A DNA stretch of 64,000 nt from Psychrobacillus sp042885655 (GTDB lineage Bacteria; Bacillota; Bacilli; Bacillales_A; Planococcaceae). The stretch is from positions 1-64,000 of the forward strand of contig NZ_JBHVRO010000007.1 of assembly GCF_042885655.1 (NCBI RefSeq), given 5' to 3'. The notes beneath the pieces are model-generated. The model was not told the origin of the DNA. It ran no database searches and worked only from the letters and a program-made list of their open reading frames with translations. The position numbers were made by a program, and so were the translations under genes. This document shows positions 27,177 to 35,417 of this stretch, one piece after another (position 1 is the first letter of the stretch; every line of letters starts with the position of its first letter).

Positions 27177-27188
27177 GGAGCTGATCAA

Positions 27189-29165
27189 GTGGCGTCTTTT
27201 TTTAGGAAACGACCAATTCGATATCCACTCGTTTTGTTTATGCTTCTCGGTGGGGTTGCATCTTATTTAATCCTGTCTAACAGCATTTTAGTTGGGTTAT
27301 TATTTGCTTTATTAGTTATAGGAGTATCTTTTTATGCTTGGATTCTAGAACAACGAGTATATGAAGAAACTGAAAAACATATAGAAACACTTTCATATCG
27401 AATGAAAAAAGTTGGTGAAGAAGCACTGTTAGAAATGCCTATAGGAATTATATTGATAAATGATCAATATATCATTGAATGGGCAAATCCTTATATGACA
27501 CAAAAGCTTCCTTTCGATACGATTATTGGTGAGGAGCTTCTTTCTATTTCAAAGGACTTTCAACAGTTTGTAAAGCAAGAAGATTCAAAAGAAATAACCA
27601 TTTCTATAGACAACAATAATTATAAAGTACTCTATAAGGCGGAAGAAAAATTACTCTATTTCTTTGATATTACGGAACAAATAGAAATGGAGTCATTATA
27701 CTACGGCGATCGAACGGTAATTGGAGTTTTGTTTATTGATAATTATGATGAGATTGCACAAGGCATGGATGATCAAACAAGAGGTCAATTAAATAGTATC
27801 GTCACATCTTGTGTAAATGATTGGGGAGCCAAATACGGAATTTATGTAAAAAGAATTTCATCTGATCGCTTCTTAGCTGTTTTTAATGAATCTATTCTAG
27901 TAGAGCTAGAAAAGAATAAGTTCTCTATATTAGATGACATTAGAGAAACAACATCTAAATTTGGATTTTCCCTAACGTTAAGTGTTGGGGTTGGAGCTGA
28001 ATCTACTTCTCTAGTTGAGCTCGGTGAATTAGCTCAGTCGAGCCTAGATTTAGTACTAGGAAGAGGCGGAGATCAAGTAGCGATAAAGCAACCAAATGGA
28101 AAAGTAAAGTTTTACGGTGGGAAAACAAACCCAGTAGAAAAAAGGACTCGTGTACGAGCAAGAGTTATATCCCATGCACTTAGAGATTTAATCCAAGATA
28201 GTGATAAAGTATTTGTCATGGGACATCGTATGCCGGATATGGATGCAATAGGATCGGCTGTCGGAGTTAGAAAAATGTCTGAGATGAACAAAGTAGAAGG
28301 CTATGTAGTCATTGACTTTAATGAATTAGATAAAAGTGTGCTTCGTTTAATGGATGAAATAAAAGAGAAGCCAGAGCTTTATGAGCGCTTTATAAGTCCG
28401 GAAGAAGCGATGAATAAAATAACGGATAAAACATTATTAGTTGTAGTAGATACACATAAACCAAGTTTAGTGATAGATGAGAAATTATTAAATAAGGCTG
28501 AGAAAATTGTTGTAATTGATCATCATAGAAGAGGCGAAGAGTTTATATCTAATACAATGCTCGTATACATGGAACCATATGCTTCGTCCACTTCAGAATT
28601 AGTTACAGAATTACTAGAATATCAGCCTAAGCATGAAAAAATGACCATGCTCGAAGCAACCTCCATGCTAGCAGGGATAATTGTGGACACGAAAAGTTTT
28701 ACTCTACGAACAGGAGCTAGAACTTTTGAGGCAGCTTCATATCTTCGAACGCACGGAGCAGATACGGTACTAGTACAGAAGCTATTGAAAGAAGATATTG
28801 ATACGTATGTTGAACGTTCCAAAATAATTCAAACCGTCGAATTTTTTAAAGCAGGAATTGCCATTGCACACGGAGCAGAAGATATATCTTATAGCCAAGT
28901 ATTACTTGCTCAAACAGCAGATATTTTGTTAGCAATGAATAATATTACAGCTTCCTTTGTAGTAGGAAGAAGAAGTGATACTGTTATTGGAATAAGCGCG
29001 AGATCACTTGGAGATGTGAATGTACAGTTAGTAATGGAAAAGCTTAGTGGCGGTGGCCATTTAACAAATGCTGCTTGCCAGTTAGAAAATACAACTATTG
29101 AAGAAGCTATTCAAATGCTCAAATCAGCAATTGTAGAGTCATTAGAAGGAGGAACAACAGAATGA
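27189..29165 (+). CDS. gdpP: cyclic-di-AMP phosphodiesterase GdpP
   Basis: 658 residues. Two N-terminal membrane segments (about 12-30 and 33-52), a PAS-like domain (about 80-150), a degenerate GGDEF domain (about 170-300, without an intact GGDEF motif), then DHH/DHHA1 domains with MGHRMPDMDAIGSA and VIDHHRRG and the C-terminal GGGH motif. Hydrolyses c-di-AMP to pApA, affecting cell-wall homeostasis, potassium balance and beta-lactam tolerance. The start is GTG at 27189 after AGGAG. It overlaps rplI by four bases. Confidence 0.95.
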   Translation: MASFFRKRPIRYPLVLFMLLGGVASYLILSNSILVGLLFALLVIGVSFYAWILEQRVYEETEKHIETLSYRMKKVGEEALLEMPIGIILINDQYIIEWANPYMTQKLPFDTIIGEELLSISKDFQQFVKQEDSKEITISIDNNNYKVLYKAEEKLLYFFDITEQIEMESLYYGDRTVIGVLFIDNYDEIAQGMDDQTRGQLNSIVTSCVNDWGAKYGIYVKRISSDRFLAVFNESILVELEKNKFSILDDIRETTSKFGFSLTLSVGVGAESTSLVELGELAQSSLDLVLGRGGDQVAIKQPNGKVKFYGGKTNPVEKRTRVRARVISHALRDLIQDSDKVFVMGHRMPDMDAIGSAVGVRKMSEMNKVEGYVVIDFNELDKSVLRLMDEIKEKPELYERFISPEEAMNKITDKTLLVVVDTHKPSLVIDEKLLNKAEKIVVIDHHRRGEEFISNTMLVYMEPYASSTSELVTELLEYQPKHEKMTMLEATSMLAGIIVDTKSFTLRTGARTFEAASYLRTHGADTVLVQKLLKEDIDTYVERSKIIQTVEFFKAGIAIAHGAEDISYSQVLLAQTADILLAMNNITASFVVGRRSDTVIGISARSLGDVNVQLVMEKLSGGGHLTNAACQLENTTIEEAIQMLKSAIVESLEGGTTE

Positions 29166-29611
29166 AAGTAGTATTTTTAAAAGATGTAAAAGGAAAAGGT
29201 AAAAAGGGCGAAATTAAAGACGTTGCAGATGGATATGCACATAACTTCTTATTGAAAAATAACCTTGCAGTTGAGGCAAATGCAGCAGCAATTAGTGCGT
29301 TAGAAGGACAAAAGAAAAAATCCGAAAAAGAAGCAGCAGAAGAATTAGCAGAAGCAAAAAAGTTAAAAGAGTCTTTGGAACAACTTACAGTAGAGTTAAA
29401 AGCAAAGTCTGGCAATGATGGTCGTTTATTCGGTTCTGTAACTACTAAACAAATTGCAGCTCAATTAGAAAAATCACATGGTATTAAACTGGATAAACGC
29501 AAAATGGAATTAAATGATGCCATTCGTGCATTAGGATTTACAAATGTTCCTGTTAAACTTCATCATGAAGTAGTGGCTACATTAAAAGTCCATGTTACAG
29601 TAGAAGCGTAA
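29162..29611 (+). CDS. rplI: 50S ribosomal protein L9
   Basis: 149 residues: MKVVFLKDVKGKGKKGEIK start, a GYAHNFLLKN loop, a long connecting helix rich in Lys and Glu, and a C-terminal domain with GRLFGSVT. Coupled to gdpP by ATGA overlap; dnaC follows 12 bases later. Confidence 0.98.
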   Translation: MKVVFLKDVKGKGKKGEIKDVADGYAHNFLLKNNLAVEANAAAISALEGQKKKSEKEAAEELAEAKKLKESLEQLTVELKAKSGNDGRLFGSVTTKQIAAQLEKSHGIKLDKRKMELNDAIRALGFTNVPVKLHHEVVATLKVHVTVEA

Positions 29612-29623
29612 GGAGAGAGGTCA

Positions 29624-30979
29624 ATGAGCGATCCATTATTGGACCGTGTTCCACCACATAACCAAGAAGCTGAACAGTCTGTCATTGGAGCAATATTTTT
29701 AGAACCACAAGCATTAATAACCGCAGCAGAAATTATTATGCCGGAAGACTTTTTTCGTGTAGCTCATCAGAAAATATTCCAAACGATGCTTCGTTTAAGT
29801 GATCAAGGAAAAGCAATTGATGTAGTTACAGTAACAGAAGAACTTTCTGCAAAAAAAGAATTAGAAGATGTGGGTGGAATTTCATACATTAGTGAAATTG
29901 CAAATGCTGTGCCAACAGCAGCAAACATCGGACATTACGCAAAAATTGTAGAAGAAAAATCAATTTTACGTCGGTTAATCCGAGTTGCTACAACAATTGT
30001 AGAAGATGGATTTACTAGAGAAGACGAAGTAGAGGCCCTATTATCAGAGGCTGAAAGAAAAATGATGGAAGTCGCCAATAGAAAAAATGCTGGGGACTTT
30101 CAACACATTAAAGATGTATTAGTGGAGACATATGATAATATTGAAAAACTTCATTCAAGAAAAGGCGATGTTACAGGTATTCCAACGGGGTTTCGTGATT
30201 TAGATCGTATTACAGCTGGCTTCCAACGAAATGATTTAATCATTGTAGCTGCACGTCCATCCGTAGGGAAAACAGCCTTTTCACTAAACGTTGCACAAAA
30301 CGTGGCCACGAAAACAGACGAAAATGTAGCAATCTTTAGCTTAGAGATGGGTGCGGAACAATTAGTCATGCGTATGCTTTGTGCTGAAGGAAATATTGAC
30401 GCCCAAGTATTACGTACAGGTGCCCTTACAACTGAGGACTGGCGGAAGCTTACAATGGCAATGGGAAGTTTATCGAATGCAGGTATTTTTATTGATGACA
30501 CTCCAGGTATACGTGTAAATGAAATACGTTCCAAATGTCGTCGCTTAAAGCAAGAATATGGATTAGGTATGATATTGATCGATTACTTACAACTTATCCA
30601 AGGAAGTGGCGGAAGCCAAGCAAATAGACAGCAAGAGGTTTCCGAAATTTCACGTTCTTTAAAGGGACTAGCAAGGGAACTACAAGTACCAGTCATTGCC
30701 TTATCTCAGCTATCTCGTGGAGTAGAGCAACGGCAAGATAAAAGACCAATGATGTCTGATTTACGTGAATCCGGTTCAATCGAGCAAGATGCCGATATTG
30801 TGGCATTCTTATATCGAGAGGATTATTACGATAAAGAAACAGAAAATCAGAATACGATTGAAATAATTATTGCGAAACAACGTAATGGTCCAACTGGAAC
30901 TGTTACACTTGCCTTTGTAAAAGAGTTCAATAAATTCGTTAATATTGACTGGAGTCAACACCAAGCTCCACCAGCTTAA
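29624..30979 (+). CDS. dnaB: replicative DNA helicase (DnaB family, DnaC in Bacillus)
   Basis: 451 residues. The N-terminal domain (about 1-110) mediates hexamer and primase contacts, followed by a RecA-like C-terminal domain with Walker A ARPSVGKTAFSLN, Walker B ILIDYLQLI and the SEISRSLKGLARELQVPV helix. Unwinds DNA ahead of the fork. Called dnaC in B. subtilis. No intein. Co-transcribed with rplI by spacing. Confidence 0.98.
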   Translation: MSDPLLDRVPPHNQEAEQSVIGAIFLEPQALITAAEIIMPEDFFRVAHQKIFQTMLRLSDQGKAIDVVTVTEELSAKKELEDVGGISYISEIANAVPTAANIGHYAKIVEEKSILRRLIRVATTIVEDGFTREDEVEALLSEAERKMMEVANRKNAGDFQHIKDVLVETYDNIEKLHSRKGDVTGIPTGFRDLDRITAGFQRNDLIIVAARPSVGKTAFSLNVAQNVATKTDENVAIFSLEMGAEQLVMRMLCAEGNIDAQVLRTGALTTEDWRKLTMAMGSLSNAGIFIDDTPGIRVNEIRSKCRRLKQEYGLGMILIDYLQLIQGSGGSQANRQQEVSEISRSLKGLARELQVPVIALSQLSRGVEQRQDKRPMMSDLRESGSIEQDADIVAFLYREDYYDKETENQNTIEIIIAKQRNGPTGTVTLAFVKEFNKFVNIDWSQHQAPPA

Positions 30980-31079
30980 GAAAAGCGGCAACGTTTTTGC
31001 GATATAAAACTATGAACAAAGCGTACCTAAATGGAGTAAATAAAAAAAAAAAGAGTTATATTTTAATATTTTTCCTTGT

Positions 31080-31125
31080 AAACACGAACGATGGATGTTT
31101 AACGCATTTATTCATTCGTGTTTTT
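31080..31125 (+). promoter_or_regulatory. inverted CGAA repeats upstream of purA: PurBox pair or terminator
   Basis: AAACACGAA (31080-31088) and TTCGTGTTT (31115-31123) are inverted, followed by T5. The stem has 26 unpaired bases, long for a terminator. The arms resemble PurR PurBoxes (AWWWCCGAACWWT), and the 26-base spacing between CGAA and TTCG equals the arrangement I recall for the B. subtilis pur operon. Both roles are possible. Confidence 0.5.
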
Positions 31126-31137
31126 CTATGTAATTAA

Positions 31138-31166
31138 TTGACTCCAATGAGGTAGCTTGGTACAAT
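31138..31166 (+). promoter_or_regulatory. purA promoter
   Basis: TTGACT (31138-31143), a 17-bp spacer and TACAAT (31161-31166), about 50 bases before the purA ATG. Confidence 0.75.
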
Positions 31167-31216
31167 TACACTGATTTAATTTAGGACATAAAAATGTCTA
31201 GCGGAGGTGCTGGCTC

Positions 31217-32503
31217 ATGCCATCAGTAGTTGTTGTAGGAACGCAATGGGGAGATGAAGGAAAAGGAAAGATAACAGATTTTCTATCCGAAAATTCAGAA
31301 GTAATTGCACGATATCAAGGTGGTAACAATGCGGGTCATACAATAATTTTTGGAGGAGAGACATATAAACTTCACCTTATTCCCTCGGGTATTTTCTATA
31401 AAGATAAAATTTCGGTAATAGGAAATGGAATGGTAGTGGATCCAAGAGCACTTGTAAAAGAACTAAAAGGTTTACATGATCGTGGGGTAACGACAGAAAA
31501 TTTACGTATTTCAAATCGTGCCCATGTTATTCTTCCTTATCATTTAAAACAAGATGAAGTAGAAGAAGCACGTAGAGGTGTGAATAAGATTGGTACAACA
31601 GGTAAAGGTATAGGTCCCGCGTACATGGATAAAGCTGCACGAGTAGGTATTCGTATCGCAGACCTTCTTGACTACGAGGTATTTAAAGAAAAATTAGCGC
31701 GTAACTTGGAAGAAAAAAATAGAATGTTTGAGAAATTTTATGAAACAGAAGGATTTTCTGTAGAAGAGATCTTAGAAGAATTTTATAACTACGGTCAAGA
31801 AATTGAAAAATATGTAACAGATACTTCAAAAGTATTAAATGATGCGTTGGATGAAGGTCGGAGAGTATTATTTGAAGGTGCGCAAGGAGTTATGTTAGAT
31901 ATTGATCAAGGAACTTACCCATTTGTAACTTCTTCTAACCCAGTAGCCGGTGGTGTTACGATCGGTGCAGGTGTAGGACCAACAAAAATATCACATGTTG
32001 TTGGTGTATGTAAAGCATATACATCACGTGTTGGTGATGGTCCATTCCCTACAGAACTTTTCGATGAGGTAGGAAATCAAATTCGTGAAGTAGGTAAGGA
32101 ATATGGAACTACAACTGGCAGACCACGTCGTATTGGTTGGTTTGATACAGTTGTGATTAGGCATGCTAGACGTGTAAGTGGCCTAACTGATCTAACTGTA
32201 AACTCCATCGATGTGTTAACAGGACTGAAAACAGTCAAGATTTGTACCTCTTATAAATATAAGGATGAACTAATCACTGAATATCCAGCAAATCTTCGGA
32301 TATTAGCTGAATGTGAACCAATTTACGAGGAACTTCCAGGTTGGAACGAAGATATTACAAGTTGCAAAACATTAGATGACCTACCAGATACAGCTCGTCA
32401 TTATTTAGAACGTATATCTCAACTCACTGGTGTACCAATTTCTATCTTCTCTGTAGGACCAGATCGAACACAAACTAATATTATCTCGAGTGTTTGGCGT
32501 TAG
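31217..32503 (+). CDS. purA: adenylosuccinate synthetase
   Basis: 428 residues. GTQWGDEGKGKITD P-loop at the N-terminus, GGNNAGHT, TGKGIGPAY, and the C-terminal GPDRTQTN motif. Catalyses the GTP-dependent first step from IMP to AMP. AGCGGAGGTG precedes the ATG. Single-gene unit with its own promoter and terminator, possibly PurR-controlled. Confidence 0.98.
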   Translation: MPSVVVVGTQWGDEGKGKITDFLSENSEVIARYQGGNNAGHTIIFGGETYKLHLIPSGIFYKDKISVIGNGMVVDPRALVKELKGLHDRGVTTENLRISNRAHVILPYHLKQDEVEEARRGVNKIGTTGKGIGPAYMDKAARVGIRIADLLDYEVFKEKLARNLEEKNRMFEKFYETEGFSVEEILEEFYNYGQEIEKYVTDTSKVLNDALDEGRRVLFEGAQGVMLDIDQGTYPFVTSSNPVAGGVTIGAGVGPTKISHVVGVCKAYTSRVGDGPFPTELFDEVGNQIREVGKEYGTTTGRPRRIGWFDTVVIRHARRVSGLTDLTVNSIDVLTGLKTVKICTSYKYKDELITEYPANLRILAECEPIYEELPGWNEDITSCKTLDDLPDTARHYLERISQLTGVPISIFSVGPDRTQTNIISSVWR

Positions 32504-32605
32504 TATAATGGAGTTTATGGCAGGCTCCCAAGTACCCTTCTTAGGAGAGCAACTCAAGAGGCGCTAGAGTAGGGACAGTTACTAAATAAAATAGCATATA
32601 AATAT

Positions 32606-32640
32606 AAAACCTTTAGGAATTCCTAAAGGTTTTATTTTTT
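32606..32640 (+). terminator. purA terminator
   Basis: A self-complementary stem AAAACCTTTAGG / CCTAAAGGTTTT (32606-32633) is followed by a T-rich run. Confidence 0.9.
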
Positions 32641-32943
32641 TTGTCGAAACGACGCATATTCAAAAATAATAATCTCCTATTATGACAAATATAACATTGA
32701 ATAAAAAGAGTATATGTATAAAATTTAGTTATTTTGGTGAAAAGTAAAATATAAAAGTCGAAAGTTATGAATATTTAATTGATTTAGGTAAATTTTGGCT
32801 AATAATTTAAAAATATGGTGGTAATTATACAATTACTTTACATTAGGCTCTTTTTTCACCATTCTTTATATCAATTATGTTAAATTAAAATAGTATGAAA
32901 CAAAGAGAAATCATCTTTTAATGAAATTGGAAGGAGCTTTATC
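32641..32943 (+). other. AT-rich gene-free region upstream of the M23 gene
   Basis: No open frame. It should contain the promoter of the cell-wall hydrolase. On the minus strand 32826-32842 reads TGTAAA-N5-TGTATA, one mismatch from the WalR site (TGTWAH-N5-TGTWAH), about 100 bases before the start codon. AAGGAGC directly precedes the ATG. Confidence 0.4.
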
Positions 32944-34419
32944 ATGTTTTTGAATAGAAAGAATGAAGAACAAATAGATATTGATATAGATGTTCTTTCA
33001 AACAGAAAGTCAAATATGATGAAAAAAGTAGCCATATCACTCTTGTTGATTTCTAGTCTAACTGTTAATATGGCTTTTGCAAACGAAGGTAAAAAAAGCA
33101 CATTAAAAGAAATATATCATATATACTCTAATGGACAATATGTGGGATCATTATCTGATAAAAAAGAAATACAAGATATTATAGAACGAAAAGAAAAAGC
33201 TTCAAGCAACCAGTACGTAGATCTTTCCATTACAGCTGGTTCCAATATCTCTATTGTACCAGAACAAGTTTTTACAGCATCTACAAATGATGAGGAAACA
33301 CTTAAAAAGCTAGATAAAATAATCGAAGTAGAAGCAACTGCATTCGCTTTATCTGTAAATGACGAGATGGCCGTCTACGTCAAAGATTTAAAAGCATATC
33401 AAGAAGCAATTAGAAAACTAAAATTGCATTTTGTTACGGAAGAAGAGTTAAACGTACTGGAAGCAAGAAAGAGTTCTATTGAGTCTTTACCCCAATTAAA
33501 AGAAGACGAAACCCGTATTGCTGATGTAATTTTAAAAGAGAGAGTTACTGGTGTTACAGTAGATGTAAACCCAGAGAAAATTATATCTCCAGATGATGCT
33601 GTAAAACTATTATTAGATGGAACATTAGAACAAGAAAAGTATAAAGTCATGGCAGGAGATGTGTTGGGATCAATCGCAAGCAAACATAATTTATCGATTG
33701 CTGAACTTTTGAAGATTAATCCCGGTATTGATGAAACTACCGTATTACAAATAGGAAAAGAGTTAAACGTTACTGTCTTAAAACCAATTATTAATGTAGA
33801 AGTTCAGTACGAGAAAAAAACTATTGAGGTTATGAAGCATAATAAAACAGTAGAAGCAGCACCGGATATGTTTAAAGGTGATACAAAAGTAAAACAAGAA
33901 GGTTCAGACGGGAAGAAAGTTGCTACTTATCTAGTACGAAAAGAAAATGGAGTTCAAGTTGGGGAGTCGCTCATTACAGAAACAATTCTCGTACAACCAA
34001 AGGATAGTATTATTTTAAAAGGAACAAAAGTAATCCCATCTAGAGGATCAGGCAGCTTTGCTTGGCCAGCAGAGGGTGGATATATATCTAGTCAAATGGG
34101 ATATCGTTGGGGTCGAAAACACGAAGGGATAGATATTGCTCGTCCTAGCGGGTTTACTATTAAAGCGACTGATAACGGTGTTGTAGAAGCTGCAGGATGG
34201 GATGGAACTTACGGTCAAAGAGTAATTGTAGATCATCAAAACGGTTATAAAACTACTTATGCTCATCTTTCATCTATTAGTGTTAAAGTAGGAGAAACTG
34301 TTCCTCAAGGTTCAAAACTTGGTGTCATGGGCAACACTGGACGTGCCACAGGAACTCACTTACATTTTGAAGTAGAAAAAAATGGTGTTACGATTAATCC
34401 TTTATCCGTGTTAAAATAA
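32944..34419 (+). CDS. cell-wall endopeptidase, LysM-G5-M23
   Basis: 491 residues. An unusually long polar N-terminus (1-26) precedes a hydrophobic signal segment (about 27-46, ending AFA). LysM domain 233-277 (YKVMAGDVLGSIASKHNLS), G5 domain about 281-358, and a peptidase M23 domain 370-491 with HEGID (H393, D397), H441 and HLHFE (H472/H474), all zinc-site residues present. Expected to bind peptidoglycan and cut peptide cross-bridges outside the cell. It lies directly before walRK, the master regulator of wall hydrolases. Confidence 0.92.
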   Translation: MFLNRKNEEQIDIDIDVLSNRKSNMMKKVAISLLLISSLTVNMAFANEGKKSTLKEIYHIYSNGQYVGSLSDKKEIQDIIERKEKASSNQYVDLSITAGSNISIVPEQVFTASTNDEETLKKLDKIIEVEATAFALSVNDEMAVYVKDLKAYQEAIRKLKLHFVTEEELNVLEARKSSIESLPQLKEDETRIADVILKERVTGVTVDVNPEKIISPDDAVKLLLDGTLEQEKYKVMAGDVLGSIASKHNLSIAELLKINPGIDETTVLQIGKELNVTVLKPIINVEVQYEKKTIEVMKHNKTVEAAPDMFKGDTKVKQEGSDGKKVATYLVRKENGVQVGESLITETILVQPKDSIILKGTKVIPSRGSGSFAWPAEGGYISSQMGYRWGRKHEGIDIARPSGFTIKATDNGVVEAAGWDGTYGQRVIVDHQNGYKTTYAHLSSISVKVGETVPQGSKLGVMGNTGRATGTHLHFEVEKNGVTINPLSVLK

Positions 34420-34424
34420 TATCT

Positions 34425-34456
34425 AAGAGATAGTCATTAGCTTGGCTATCTCTTTT
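34425..34456 (+). terminator. terminator after the M23 gene
   Basis: AAGAGATAG (34425-34433) pairs with CTATCTCTT (34446-34454), followed by a short T-rich stretch. Confidence 0.8.
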
Positions 34457-34489
34457 ACTGTTTTTAAGAAGTAGTATTCAGACTCCTCA

Positions 34490-34549
34490 CGCACATGAAG
34501 GCGACGACTTCTTGCCTGTCGGGTCAGACATAGGCGCTTGTGCTTTTCT
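34490..34549 (-). repeat. GC-rich intergenic repeat of a second type
   Basis: Read on the minus strand it begins GAAAAGCACAAGCGCCTATG and continues through CCCGACAGGCAAGAAG. From memory this resembles a short palindromic repeat abundant between genes in Bacillaceae (GAAAAGCG-AAGCGCCT-). Only one copy was noticed in this window. The rest of 34457-34707 is AT-rich and must hold the walR promoter, which I could not fix. Confidence 0.5.
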
Positions 34550-34707
34550 CATTCATTTCCTGGGAAATAATTCGACAATCCTCGACTTGTAAACTTCGTA
34601 TTAACTTAAAATGGTGCGTATAGTTTAAAAGCATGTTAGAGTTAAAGAATAAACATAAAAATAATATACTTTATAAATAGAACATATCAAGAAAAGGGGT
34701 TCGATCA

Positions 34708-35412
34708 ATGAGTAAAAAAATATTAGTAGTAGATGACGAGAAACCAATTGCGGATATACTACAATTTAATTTGAAAAAAGAGGGCTATCAAGTATTTTGT
34801 GCGTATGATGGAGATGAAGCTCTGAAGAAAGTAGAAGAAATACAACCCGATTTAATGTTATTAGATATTATGCTACCAAACAGAGATGGGATGGAAGTTT
34901 GTAGAGAAATTCGAAAAAAATACGATTTCCCAATTATTATGCTCACTGCAAAGGACTCAGAGATTGATAAAGTACTTGGTTTAGAATTAGGTGCAGATGA
35001 CTATGTAACAAAACCTTTTAGTACACGTGAGTTAATCGCACGAGTAAAAGCTAATATGAGAAGACATCAAACAATACAAGAAGATGTGGAAGTTGTAACG
35101 AATGATATTAAAATTGGACTACTTACAATTCAACCAGATGCTTATTTAGTGTTAAAAAGAGATGAAACAATCGAACTAACTCATCGAGAGTTTGAATTGC
35201 TACATTATTTGGCTAAACATATAGGACAAGTGATGACAAGAGAGCATTTATTGCAAACAGTATGGGGTTATGATTATTTTGGGGATGTTCGCACTGTGGA
35301 TGTTACAATTCGTCGTTTACGTGAGAAAATTGAAGATAATCCAAGTCACCCAACATGGATTGTAACTAGAAGAGGCGTTGGTTACTACTTACGAAATCCT
35401 GAACAGGAGTAG
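34708..35412 (+). CDS. walR: response regulator WalR (YycF)
   Basis: 234 residues, OmpR family. Receiver domain with acidic pair D9-D10, phospho-acceptor D53 (LLDIMLP) and K in VTKPF; C-terminal winged helix about 135-232. Master essential regulator of cell-wall metabolism with WalK. AAAGGGG precedes the ATG; walK follows after 5 bases. Confidence 0.98.
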   Translation: MSKKILVVDDEKPIADILQFNLKKEGYQVFCAYDGDEALKKVEEIQPDLMLLDIMLPNRDGMEVCREIRKKYDFPIIMLTAKDSEIDKVLGLELGADDYVTKPFSTRELIARVKANMRRHQTIQEDVEVVTNDIKIGLLTIQPDAYLVLKRDETIELTHREFELLHYLAKHIGQVMTREHLLQTVWGYDYFGDVRTVDVTIRRLREKIEDNPSHPTWIVTRRGVGYYLRNPEQE

Positions 35413-35417
35413 AAGGA

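Noticed and set aside
32504..32605. GC-richer stretch after purA considered as tRNA or repeat
   Set aside because: No cloverleaf and no alignable second copy in the window.
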